A stretch of DNA of 46,862 nt from Acidimicrobiia bacterium (GTDB lineage: Bacteria > Actinomycetota > Acidimicrobiia > Spongiisociales > JAHEDJ01). The translations under genes and the position numbers were made by a program. Shown here piece after piece: positions 35,947 to 43,786 of the stretch. The notes below the pieces were generated by a model. It was not told the origin of the DNA, ran no database searches, and saw only the letters and a program-made list of their open reading frames with translations. Every line of letters starts with the position of its first letter. Positions within the stretch are counted from its first letter, which is position 1. Location of the stretch: assembly GCA_029210695.1 (NCBI GenBank), contig JARGFH010000005.1, positions 1-46,862 of the forward strand. The letters run 5' to 3'.

Positions 35947-37401
35947 GTGAGGACATCAAACAGAAGGCGGCCGGTGCCGAATATGCTCGCCGGCCTGCTG
36001 GCGCTGGCGCTGCTGCTCGCAGCCTGCGGCGGTGACACAACCACCGCCACCCTGGATCCGGATGCGCCGGTGGTTGCCTCTCGCGACAATGAGGATCCGG
36101 ATTGCGTCGCGGCCGGTACCTGTACCACAGAAGCCGGCGAAGACCCCAGCGACGGCACCGAACCGATCGCCTCCGAGCCTGCGGACACCTACGACGGGTT
36201 GGCGGTCGGGTTCAACGAAGACGGCTTGCCTTACCTGGGCGATCCCGACGCTCCGGTCACACTGGTGGAGTACTCCGACTATCTGTGCCCGTTCTGCGGT
36301 CGGCACTTCACCCAGACCACGCCGCAACTCATCGACCGGTACGTCCGCACCGGCCAGATCAACCTGGTGTTCCACGACTTCCCGCTGGCCGACCTGCATC
36401 CCACCGCCCCTGCCGGTCATGCTGCGGCTCTATGCGTATCCGAGCAAGGGGCTGCGCTCTTCTGGGCCTATCACGATGAGTTGTTCGCCCGGCAAGGGGA
36501 GTGGTCGTCGGTGCCGGACAACCGCGAGTTCCTCGCTGCCGTCGCCGGTGAAATCGGCGCCGACGTTGAGGCATATCAAGCCTGTGTCGACTCCGGGCGT
36601 ACGGTGCCCGTGGTTGATGAGCGAGTCGCTCAGGGCCGTGCTCTCGGCTTCTCCGGGACGCCCAGCTTCCACATCGTCGACAACCGCACCGATGAGATCT
36701 TCGAAATCGTCGGGGCGCAGTCGGTCGAGACGTTCGCCTCCGCCCTCGATGCCACCATCGCCGGTGAGGCGCCGGTGGTCGCCGATGAACCGCCGCCGGA
36801 GACGCCCAACCTGCCGTTCTGGGCCAATGGGGATGGACTCGTCCCCGATCCGCGTCGATCCGGTTACACACTTGCAGGAGACGCCTTCAAAGGTAATCCC
36901 GACGCCGAAGTCGTCGTGATCGAAATATCCGACTTCCAGTGCCCCTTCTGTGGTCGGCATGCCCTCGAGACACAGCCGGCCCTCGACGAGATGTACGTCG
37001 ACACCGGCCGGGTCATGTGGGTGTTCAAACACTTACCGCTGCAGATCCATCCGCAGGCCCCGGTGGCAGCGGCGGCGGCCGAGTGTGCCGGGGAGCAGGG
37101 GGAGTTCTGGGCGATGCACGACCTGATCTTCGAATCTGTGGAGGAGTGGGCTGTCGACCCGCCCGACCCGGTGCTGGAGTCGCTGGCCGGTGAGCTCGGG
37201 CTGGATGAAGCAGCCTTCTCGGCGTGTTTGGGGAGCCGGGACTCACTCGATCCGGTCCTGGAGGATCTGTACGACCTCACGAGCGTCTTTTCCACCACGC
37301 CCACCTTCGTCGTGCTGTTCGACGGGCAGGCGTCGGTGATCGAAGGCGCGCAGCCACTGGAGCAGTTCGTGTCCGCTCTCGAGGCGTTACTCGGGGAGTG
37401 A
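35947..37401 (+). CDS. Lipoprotein with two DsbA-like thioredoxin domains
   Basis: This 484-residue protein has a lipobox LLLAACGG (Cys27) followed by a low-complexity acidic linker to about 85. Two DsbA-like (thioredoxin_4) domains then occur in tandem. Each has an SDxxCPFCGRH active site: Cys114-Cys117 and Cys332-Cys335. Each also has a cis-Pro loop (GTPSF near Pro239; TTPTF near the end). Both domains keep the redox Cys pair, so both may be active in disulfide formation or reduction outside the membrane. Most relatives have a single domain. GTG start with GGAGG upstream. A heptamer and class B/C repeats follow. Confidence 0.9.
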   Translation: MRTSNRRRPVPNMLAGLLALALLLAACGGDTTTATLDPDAPVVASRDNEDPDCVAAGTCTTEAGEDPSDGTEPIASEPADTYDGLAVGFNEDGLPYLGDPDAPVTLVEYSDYLCPFCGRHFTQTTPQLIDRYVRTGQINLVFHDFPLADLHPTAPAGHAAALCVSEQGAALFWAYHDELFARQGEWSSVPDNREFLAAVAGEIGADVEAYQACVDSGRTVPVVDERVAQGRALGFSGTPSFHIVDNRTDEIFEIVGAQSVETFASALDATIAGEAPVVADEPPPETPNLPFWANGDGLVPDPRRSGYTLAGDAFKGNPDAEVVVIEISDFQCPFCGRHALETQPALDEMYVDTGRVMWVFKHLPLQIHPQAPVAAAAAECAGEQGEFWAMHDLIFESVEEWAVDPPDPVLESLAGELGLDEAAFSACLGSRDSLDPVLEDLYDLTSVFSTTPTFVVLFDGQASVIEGAQPLEQFVSALEALLGE

Positions 37402-37403
37402 CG

Positions 37404-37690
37404 CGCGAGGCGCGGGTTGCTAGTCGCGGGTCGCGGGTCGCGAGTTGCCCCCTCCGCCTCGTGGACTCGGCACCTCCCCCGCTTTCAGCGGGGGAGGAAC
37501 GCGGTGGGGGGAGGAACGCGAGAGGCGCTTGCCCCCTCTGCTGGTCGACATGAATAGACCTGCGTTGGTCCTTCGGTGGTTGGGTCTATTCACGTCGATC
37601 GTGGACTCGGCACCTCCCCCGCGTCGCGGGATGCCCCCTCTGCCTCGCAGACTCGGCATCTCCCCCGTCTTCGCCGGGGGAGAAACGCGA
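37404..37690 (+). repeat. Heptamer tract and class B/C repeats
   Basis: Right after the stop come GCGGGTC units (37421-37445). Then come a C/B hybrid (37447-37507) with stem CCTCCCCCGC-TTTCA-GCGGGGGAGG, a class B copy with an inserted arm (37531-37618), and a class B copy with stem CTCCCCCG...CGGGGGAG (37633-37690). No gene lies in 37402-37725. Confidence 0.85.
37545..37598 (+). repeat. Extra hairpin arm inside a class B repeat
   Basis: Arms TCGACATGAATAGACC and GGTCTATTCACGTCGA (15 of 16 pairs) with a 22-nt loop. Relative to the arm at 32288-32348 several pairs have changed on both sides. Confidence 0.85.
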
Positions 37691-37725
37691 AAGAGGGGGA
37701 GGAACGCGGTGGGTGGTCGTGCCGG

Positions 37726-39657
37726 CTACAGCGCTTCTTCGTGGGCGATTGCGACCGGGGTGAGGGTGTCGGCCGGGTCGAAGTTGAACACCCGTGAGTA
37801 GAAGTAGAACTCGGCTTCGCGGGCGCGTTCGATGTTCTCGGCCTGGCGGAAACCGTGCCCCTCACCCTCGAAGGCTACATAGGCGTGCGGAATGCCTTTG
37901 GCATCGAGCGCCGCAACGATCTCCTCGGCCTGGGCCGGCAGCACCACCCGATCCTCGAGACCCTGGAGCAGGATGACCGGGCACGAGAAGCCGTCGAGGT
38001 TGTGCAGCGGTGACCGCTCGTCGTAGAGGTCGGCGGCTTCGGGATAAGGGCCGATCATGCTGTCGAGATAGCGGGACTCGAACTTATGGGTGTCGGTGGC
38101 CAACGCGGCGAGATCCCCAACTCCGAAATAGGAGGCGCCGGCCGCAAAGGCGTCCGCGAACGCCAGAGCACACAACGTGGTGTAGCCACCGGCGCTACCG
38201 CCGCGAATGGCCATCCGGTCACCGTCGACGAGGCCGCGGTCTGCCAGATAGAGAGCAGAGCTGATGCAGTCGTCGAGGTCGACGACGCCCCACTCTCCCC
38301 GCAAAGCGTTGCGATAGGCGCGCCCGAAGCCACTCGAGCCCCGGTAGTTGACGTCGACGATCGCAAAGCCGCGGGATGTCCAGAACTGATAACTCAGGTC
38401 CAGTTCCGGGCTGGTGGCGCCGGTCGGTCCGCCGTGGCTCATCACCAGCAGCGGCGGCTTCTGACCGGCGGGCGCGATGAATCCGGGGTTGCGGGGCGGG
38501 TAGTAGAAGGCGTGGGTGATCCCATCGTCGGTGGTCGCCAACTCGATCGCCTCCGGCAGGCTGATCAAGGCCGGATCGAGGTCGATCTGCAGGCTCGGCT
38601 TCACAACCTCAACGGCCTGGCGGTTGACGTCGATGGCTACCACCGCCATCGGGGATGACCCGCTTCCGGCCGTCGTGTACAACCGATCACCGGAGGTTGC
38701 GAGCGTGTAGCCGAATACGTCGAACGGCGTATGTACCGCCCGGAGCGTGTCCTTTTCGAATACACCGACCCGGTCGAACCCGCCTTCCGAATAGACGGCG
38801 ACGATCCGGTGCTCGGACAGGAAGCCGTAGCGGCGCATGCCGAACCCCCACTGTGGCTTGCCGAATTCGGCTTCCATGAGGTGCAGGGCTTCGGCATGGC
38901 CGTCAACGTGCCGGAACAGGTTCCACCAGCCGGTGCGGTCCGACACGAAGTGGAGCACCCCGCCGGGCGACCATTCGGGTTGGAAGATCGACTCGTCGTC
39001 GCCACCGGCGACCAGTTCCGGTTCGGACACCGACCCGTCCCCGGCGAGCGCAGCCCACCACAACTCGGTGCCGTCCCAGGGCATCAGGGGGTGGTCCCAG
39101 GACAACCAGGCGAGCCGGGTGCCGTCGGGGCTCACCCGCGGCGACGAGTAGAAATCTTGTCCTTTGGCGATGACTCGTGGCTTGTCGGATCCGTCGAGCG
39201 GGAACGTGACCAGCGTGTTCTTCGGTTCCCGGTCGTTGCGATGGCGTTCCCGCACGCAGATGATCCGGTCGCCGTGGAATACGAAGTCGGCGTAGCGGTC
39301 GCCGGCCGGCGTCTTCGGCTCCGGGGTGATCGCCACCGGCTCACCGCCGTCGAAGCGGTAGACCCGTTGATCGGCGAAGTCGCAGGAGATGAGCACGCCG
39401 TCTCGCACCGCGTAGGATCCGCCACCGTATTCGTGGGCCCGGGACCGGGAGTTGAAACCCTCCGGCACCGCGTCCGCCACCACGCCGCCGGCGTCGCGGC
39501 GGACGATCGCCTGACGGCCGCCTTCCTGCGGGCGGCCTTCGATCCAGTAGAGATCATCACCGTCGGTGCCAACCCCACCGACCGCTACGCCGGCCTCCGT
39601 CAGCATCGAGATCGTTATCGGCGATTCCCAGGACCCGTAGGGAGCCGTGACCGTCAT
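37726..39657 (-). CDS. S9-family serine peptidase (prolyl oligopeptidase type)
   Basis: This 643-residue protein starts at the ATG at 39657, with AAGGTG upstream. The N-terminal beta-propeller (WD/TolB-like blades such as SPRVSPDGTRLAWLSWDHP and QPEWSPGGVLHFVSD) covers about residues 30-380. The C-terminal alpha/beta-hydrolase follows: SHGGPTGA oxyanion region, nucleophile GGSAGGYT, the Asp in LEDRVV, and the catalytic His in GEGHGF. There is no signal peptide, so it is a cytosolic peptidase acting on short peptides (acylaminoacyl peptidase or DPP-like). The frame is open further upstream, but that extension is Arg/Pro-rich and spurious. Confidence 0.93.
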   Translation of the reverse strand: MTVTAPYGSWESPITISMLTEAGVAVGGVGTDGDDLYWIEGRPQEGGRQAIVRRDAGGVVADAVPEGFNSRSRAHEYGGGSYAVRDGVLISCDFADQRVYRFDGGEPVAITPEPKTPAGDRYADFVFHGDRIICVRERHRNDREPKNTLVTFPLDGSDKPRVIAKGQDFYSSPRVSPDGTRLAWLSWDHPLMPWDGTELWWAALAGDGSVSEPELVAGGDDESIFQPEWSPGGVLHFVSDRTGWWNLFRHVDGHAEALHLMEAEFGKPQWGFGMRRYGFLSEHRIVAVYSEGGFDRVGVFEKDTLRAVHTPFDVFGYTLATSGDRLYTTAGSGSSPMAVVAIDVNRQAVEVVKPSLQIDLDPALISLPEAIELATTDDGITHAFYYPPRNPGFIAPAGQKPPLLVMSHGGPTGATSPELDLSYQFWTSRGFAIVDVNYRGSSGFGRAYRNALRGEWGVVDLDDCISSALYLADRGLVDGDRMAIRGGSAGGYTTLCALAFADAFAAGASYFGVGDLAALATDTHKFESRYLDSMIGPYPEAADLYDERSPLHNLDGFSCPVILLQGLEDRVVLPAQAEEIVAALDAKGIPHAYVAFEGEGHGFRQAENIERAREAEFYFYSRVFNFDPADTLTPVAIAHEEAL

Positions 39658-39754
39658 GAACACCTTTCGTGAGCTGCAGCGGAATCTAACCGGCTTGTGA
39701 CCTCGGAGCGTGCGGCGCCAACGGCGCGGGGTGGGCCCCGCCGGAATTCCTCTC

Positions 39755-39792
39755 GGTGCCACCTCCCCCACGATGATTGGGGGAGAGAAACG
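39755..39792 (+). repeat. Class B repeat fragment
   Basis: GGTGCCACCTCCCCCACGATG...TGGGGGAGAGAAACG, with stem CTCCCCCA/TGGGGGAG, sits between the S9 gene start and the end of the next minus-strand gene. Confidence 0.7.
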
Positions 39793-39798
39793 TACGTC

Positions 39799-41625
39799 TT
39801 ACTTGGGGAGGGGAGGGACTAGGCAGACCAGCGGGTCGGAGGCGTTGCCCGAAGCGTCTACGGCATAGATGAGCATGTCTCCCTGGCCGCGGAGGTGCCA
39901 GTCGACGGCTCCGGCCTGGCCCTTGTCGCTGCCCATCTTCTTCTCAGCCGGGGGCGCCCCCGGCGCCTGGGTCCATTTCACGATAGTGCCGGCCGGATAG
40001 GGGCCGAACACGAAGCCGGTGCCCTCGTCGACCGCGTAGACCTGCGGGCTGGGGTCGACAAGATCTTCGGCGGCCAGGTCGTAGAACCCGTCCTCGTTCT
40101 GACCACCCTTCGGGCCGGGCAGACTGCTGCTGCCCGCCGGGGGAATCTTCTGGCCGTGCGGGTTGGGGCCCGGCAGACAAGCCGCCAGCGGGGGAGTGGT
40201 GTCGGCCCACAGCACGGTTGCCCGGGCACACCCGGTTTGACCGGTCGGGTCGGCGACGGTGAAGCAGGCCTGGATCACATCGGTGCCACCTCCGCCGGTG
40301 TTGGTATACGTCCACGACACGTTGCCGGCTGCATCGGCCGTGCAGTCGAGGTTCAACGTGCAGGTTCCCGTCGTACCGGTGTTGGGGCCGTCGACGATCG
40401 TGAACGTGACCAGGCGGCCGCCCACCGTCCCGGCCTCGCCGGCGATGGTCGCCGTCACCGTGTGGGTGGTATCGACCCCCAGTTCCTTCGTGGCATCTGG
40501 CGGTGCGAGATCGATGGCGTACACGCTCACAGTGGTGCAGGCCGGCCCGCTGTCACCGGGGCCGCCGGCATCGGCTCCGAAGGCCGTCACGCACATCGTG
40601 TGGGACCCGACCCCCAGGCCGTTCGCCGGCGTCGAGTAGGTCACCGCGATCGGACCGTCCTGGGGGAGCGGCAGTGAGATATCGCCGTTGGGAATCGTGA
40701 CCGGTGCCCCGCCGTCCACCGACAATTCGAGCGAGTCGAGGGTTGAGGACAAGAGACCGAAAATCACATCCGCCAGATCGGCCGGATTCGACACCTGGGT
40801 GCAGGTTCCGCCCGTGCCGTCGGCGATGGCCTGGAGGGTTCCGTTATTGCCACCCGCACACGAAGCCGCCTGCCCGACCGCGAACGAGTGCGCGACCGCA
40901 CCGGTTGCCCCGAGGGCGGCGACGTTGTCGGAGAACTCCGTGAAGGCGCCGTCGTTGCTGAGCCCATCGGAGAGGAACACAACGATGTTGGTGGTGTTGC
41001 TGCTCGCCCCGACGATGGTGGTGGCGGCGGCCACTCCGGCGGAGAAGTTCGTCCGTCCTCGATCGGCATCCTTCGGGGTGAACTGAGTGGGGCCCGCCTG
41101 TCCGGCCAACGCCACGACGGAGGTGAGGACGGTGCCCACGTCTCCCGGCCCGGCGTCCGGCGTCGTGGTCGGATCGTCGCCTCCGCCCGGCGTCATGTCG
41201 GCCACCTGGGACCGGCGGCCGTAGACGGCCAGGCCCACTTCGTCGACAGAACCCGAATTGATGGCTGCCTGGTTCAGGGCCAGCAATCCGGCGATCTGGC
41301 AGTCCAGGATCGAGTTGAAGATGGCGTCGGCGTTCAGATCGCCCCCGCAATCCCCCAGCGAATCGTTTTCCACGCTGCCGGACACGTCGAGGACGTACAC
41401 GACTGTGGCGTCACCACTCCCGAAACCCACCGAGGCGGTGCCTTCCACGTCGACGTCGACCGTGCCGGAAATCGAGGGAACCACATACTCCGTTCCGTCG
41501 AACGGAGCGTCGAGCGTGACGTCGATGGGTGTGCCGTTGGGGAGCAGCGTTGCCGAGGACGACGCCAGCGCCGGCAGCGAGGCAAACACCAGGACGATGG
41601 CGGTCGGGACGATCAGACGCTTCAC
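39799..41625 (-). CDS. Large secreted VWA-domain protein with CLVPPxPK C-terminal domain
   Basis: This 608-residue protein starts at the GTG at 41625, directly before the signal peptide (MKRLIVPTAIVLVFASLPALA). The VWA domain covers about residues 60-270, with metal-site segments DVSGSVE, GRTNFSAG and FLSDGLSND. It carries inserts with paired Cys. Bacterial Ig-like beta domains follow (about 280-480, for example TVGGRLVTFTIVDGPNTGTTG). The last 126 residues (483-608) repeat the domain of the VWA protein at 28512: [23 protein letters not shown], and terminal CLVPPLPK. No sortase or membrane anchor is present. Confidence 0.87.
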   Translation of the reverse strand: MKRLIVPTAIVLVFASLPALASSSATLLPNGTPIDVTLDAPFDGTEYVVPSISGTVDVDVEGTASVGFGSGDATVVYVLDVSGSVENDSLGDCGGDLNADAIFNSILDCQIAGLLALNQAAINSGSVDEVGLAVYGRRSQVADMTPGGGDDPTTTPDAGPGDVGTVLTSVVALAGQAGPTQFTPKDADRGRTNFSAGVAAATTIVGASSNTTNIVVFLSDGLSNDGAFTEFSDNVAALGATGAVAHSFAVGQAASCAGGNNGTLQAIADGTGGTCTQVSNPADLADVIFGLLSSTLDSLELSVDGGAPVTIPNGDISLPLPQDGPIAVTYSTPANGLGVGSHTMCVTAFGADAGGPGDSGPACTTVSVYAIDLAPPDATKELGVDTTHTVTATIAGEAGTVGGRLVTFTIVDGPNTGTTGTCTLNLDCTADAAGNVSWTYTNTGGGGTDVIQACFTVADPTGQTGCARATVLWADTTPPLAACLPGPNPHGQKIPPAGSSSLPGPKGGQNEDGFYDLAAEDLVDPSPQVYAVDEGTGFVFGPYPAGTIVKWTQAPGAPPAEKKMGSDKGQAGAVDWHLRGQGDMLIYAVDASGNASDPLVCLVPPLPK

Positions 41626-41737
41626 GATGGACCCCGTTCCACTAGGGGCCTTCCATCCCACCACCTGTGAGGTTTATATCACTCAGAGTGGGGTCGGTCA
41701 AGTGACGGCAGGTGCGGCTCTGCTGCGATTGGCCGGG

Positions 41738-42474
41738 TCATGCCCCCCTAGCTCCCGACGTGAGGACGGTCGTGCCCCCTCCGCTTTCGCCTGCGGCGAA
41801 ACCACCTCCCCCGCCTTCAGCGGGGGAGGAGCGCTTTGGCCCTCTCGGCCCCCATGGGGGAGAAAAGCGTTGAGCCTTTCTGCTGGGAGTTCTCGGTCCT
41901 CCCCGGCAGTCGCGCAGTCGCCTTGCGTGTTGTGTTCTCCCCTCGCCGCTGGGCGGGGGTAGTCCCGGAGCGAAGCGGAGGGGAGGGGGGTCGGGTGACC
42001 GGCAGCGGGGAGGAACGCGGTTTGGCCACCTCGGCCTCGTGCCGTGGGGGAGAACCGCGTGGAGCCTGTCCCCTTCGAGGGCTCTCCTGCGCCGCGCTGG
42101 TCGGTCGAGGTAGCAGGAGGCGGCGGCCGGATCGCTGAGTACGTGGTTGATGACGCGCAGTGTTCCCTCGATGTTGTCGAGTACGTACCGTTCGGTGAAA
42201 TGCAGAACCGTCCAGCCTCGCGTCCGGAACCACTCGTCCCGGCGCTCCGCGTAGGCGTGGTCTCTGTACTCGTGGCTGCTGCCGTCCACCTCGATGATCA
42301 GCCTCTTCGAGAGGCAAGCGAAGTCGATGATGTAGGGGCCGGTCGGTTCCTGACGCGAAAGCGCACGGCGAGTTGGCCGCCCCGGACCTGCTGCCACAGG
42401 TATATCTCCGCCCAGGTCGATTCGCGTCGCATGGTGCGGGCGTATGCCTTTTGTCGTTTTGTGCGTCTCGCCAT
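41738..42474 (-). pseudogene. Frameshifted DUF559 (Vsr-like) endonuclease
   Basis: The ATG at 42474 opens MARRTKRQKAYARTMRRESTW..., the N-terminal helix of DUF559. At GQLAVRF-R the frame is lost: one base is missing near 42352-42357. The next frame continues RQEPTGPYIIDFACLSKRLIIEVDGSSHEY...WFRTRGWTVLHFTERYVLDNIEGTL, with the nuclease Asp, EVDG and His all present. The domain ends near 42130. The frame runs on through class C and D repeats to a stop at 41738, giving a Pro/Arg-rich tail. DUF559 proteins belong to the PD-(D/E)XK/Vsr nuclease superfamily and lack a fixed role. Confidence 0.82.
41773..42000 (+). repeat. Class C and class D repeats 3' of DUF559 gene
   Basis: Class C 41773-41832 has hairpins TTTCGCCTGCGGCGAAA and CCTCCCCCGC-CTTCA-GCGGGGGAGG. 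Class D 41932-41990 (TTCTCCCCTCGCCG...GTCCCGGAG) follows. They have the same orientation as the copies at 42530-42681. Confidence 0.85.
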
Positions 42475-42529
42475 GTCGGATTGATATCGCACAGCTGGGA
42501 CGGAAACTCGCGAGCGCGGGTCTGGTTGG

Positions 42530-42800
42530 CCCCCTCCGCCTTCGCCTTCGGCGAAACCACCTCCCCCGCTTTCAGCGGGGGAGGAACGCGTTTGGGCTTG
42601 TTGTCTGGGGTGGAACGGTGTCGCGTTCTCCCCTCGCCGTTGGGCGGGGGGAGTCCCGGAGTGAAGCGGAGGGGTGAGGGGCTGCTGTGTGGGGTTGCTG
42701 CCCCCCTCCGCTTTCGCCTTCGGCGAAACCACCTCCCCCGCTTTCAGCGGTGGAGGAACGACGTGATTTGCAGCGGTGGAGGAACGCGGTGAATGTCGCG
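42530..42800 (+). repeat. Class C-D-C repeat block 5' of DUF559 gene
   Basis: Class C 42530-42590 (TTCGCCTTCGGCGAA and CCTCCCCCGC-TTTCA-GCGGGGGAGG), class D 42624-42681, class C 42701-42760, then fragments of GGAGGAACGCGGT. With the block at 41773-42000 they bracket the nuclease gene. Confidence 0.87.
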
Positions 42801-42903
42801 GGGAGGAACGCGGTCCGTGGTCTTTCTTCGAGCGAGAGCCCCGGTAACTAGTCGATTCGCGCGGGTTGCGACCAGTTATTGGCAGGAAGGAGTGTCGCCG
42901 TTA

Positions 42904-43115
42904 TGGTGGCAATGAAACCACTTGGGGTGGTTTGCGGGCTGGGAGCGATGATCCCTGAACCAATGATCGGTCACTGAGTTCAGGGGGAGCGTGAGGTGAC
43001 CGATCCGACCCGATCGGTGCGGGCGTGCTGCAGATCACGGCACGACGGGAGGGCCGCCCGGGTCGAGACGAAGGCGCTGGCGCTCAGAGATGAGCACAGC
43101 GCCTTCGCGCGTTTT
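42904..43115 (+). ncRNA. Candidate structured RNA with own terminator
   Basis: Four hairpins occur in 200 nt: H0 AAACCAC-TTGGG-GTGGTTT (42915-42933), H1 CCCTGAAC/GTTCAGGG (42953-42985), H2 ACCGATC/GATCGGT (42999-43018), and H3 CGAAGGCGCT/AGCGCCTTCG (43069-43107). H3 is followed by CGCGTTTTCC. The H1 loop GATCGGTCAC (42965-42974) is perfectly complementary to GTGACCGATC (42996-43005), which competes with H2 and would form a pseudoknot with H1. No family is recognised. A short frame from GTG 42996 to 43187 overlaps, with poor codon usage. Confidence 0.4.
43069..43115 (+). terminator. Hairpin with T-rich tail upstream of tsaC
   Basis: The 10-bp perfect outer stem CGAAGGCGCT/AGCGCCTTCG encloses a smaller GCTCA-GAGA-TGAGC stem and is followed by TTTT at 43112. 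It lies upstream of the tsaC promoter, so it ends a separate transcript. Confidence 0.55.
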
Positions 43116-43170
43116 CCGCTGATCCCTTCTATGCCTCGGATGCCAACCCGTTGTCGGCCGGGTGGAGACG

Positions 43171-43176
43171 TAGACT
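43171..43176 (+). promoter_or_regulatory. -10-like hexamer of tsaC
   Basis: TAGACT, 7 nt before the ATG at 43184; no Shine-Dalgarno. Confidence 0.45.
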
Positions 43177-43183
43177 CAACCCC

Positions 43184-43762
43184 ATGACGACGATCGACGC
43201 GGCTGTTGCCGCCATTCACCGTGGGCTCATCGTGGGTGTGCCCACCGACACCGTATACGGCCTGGCGGTTGATCCGCTCAACACGGAGGCCGTGGCGGCG
43301 CTCTACGAGTTGAAGGGCAGACCCGACGAGAAGGCTATTCCCGTTCTGGTGGCGACCGTCGCCCAGGCACTCGAGATCGTCGACATCCCGCCTGAGATCG
43401 AAGATATGGCCTTGCGCCATTGGCCGGGACCGTTGACCTTGGTGCTGCGCCGGCACGTTGAACTGCCGGATTGGGTGGGGGAGCGCGAGCGGGGAACCGT
43501 CGCCGTGCGGATCCCGGATCATCCCGTCGCTCTTGACTTTCTCAGTGCGGCCGGGCCTTTGGCGGTGACATCGGCCAATCGTAGTGGCAACCCTCCAGCT
43601 CAAGATGAGGTTGAGGCTCGGGAGCTGCTGGGCAGTGGTGTGGCGGTCTACCTGGAGGGGAGAAGCCCAGGCGGGGAACCCAGCACCGTTGTGGACATGA
43701 CCACCAATCCGCCCCGACTGGTGCGTGAAGGACCGGTGACGTTCGGGGACTTGCTCGGCTAG
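43184..43762 (+). CDS. tsaC: L-threonylcarbamoyladenylate synthase (Sua5/YrdC/TsaC)
   Basis: This 192-residue protein catalyses the first step of the t6A37 tRNA modification, making threonylcarbamoyl-AMP from Thr, bicarbonate and ATP. The YrdC motifs are clear: GLIVGVPTDTVYGLAVDP near residue 15, ELKGRPDEKAIPVLV, HWPGPLTLVL, VAVRIPDHPVA, and PLAVTSANRSGNPPA. It has only the YrdC domain, not the Sua5 C-terminal domain. The leaderless ATG is preferred over an in-frame GTG at 43151. It is convergent with galE. Confidence 0.94.
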   Translation: MTTIDAAVAAIHRGLIVGVPTDTVYGLAVDPLNTEAVAALYELKGRPDEKAIPVLVATVAQALEIVDIPPEIEDMALRHWPGPLTLVLRRHVELPDWVGERERGTVAVRIPDHPVALDFLSAAGPLAVTSANRSGNPPAQDEVEARELLGSGVAVYLEGRSPGGEPSTVVDMTTNPPRLVREGPVTFGDLLG

Positions 43763-43786
43763 GCCGACTGGAACGAAACCCGAAGG

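Noticed and set aside
41817-42560. 247-codon frame over the DUF559 region in the third frame
   Set aside because: It is neither of the two frames carrying DUF559 motifs, and its ends are made of repeat sequence.
42904-42978. 24-codon frame MVAMKPLGVVCGLG... upstream of the candidate RNA
   Set aside because: AAGGAG lies 11 nt upstream, but the frame is short, has no recognisable family and overlaps hairpin H0.
42996-43187. 63-residue frame overlapping the tsaC start by ATGA
   Set aside because: It has a Shine-Dalgarno-like GGGGGAG and an attractive overlap, but it uses rare codons (AGA, AGG, TCA, TCT) and coincides with strong hairpins. I treat the region as a candidate RNA instead.
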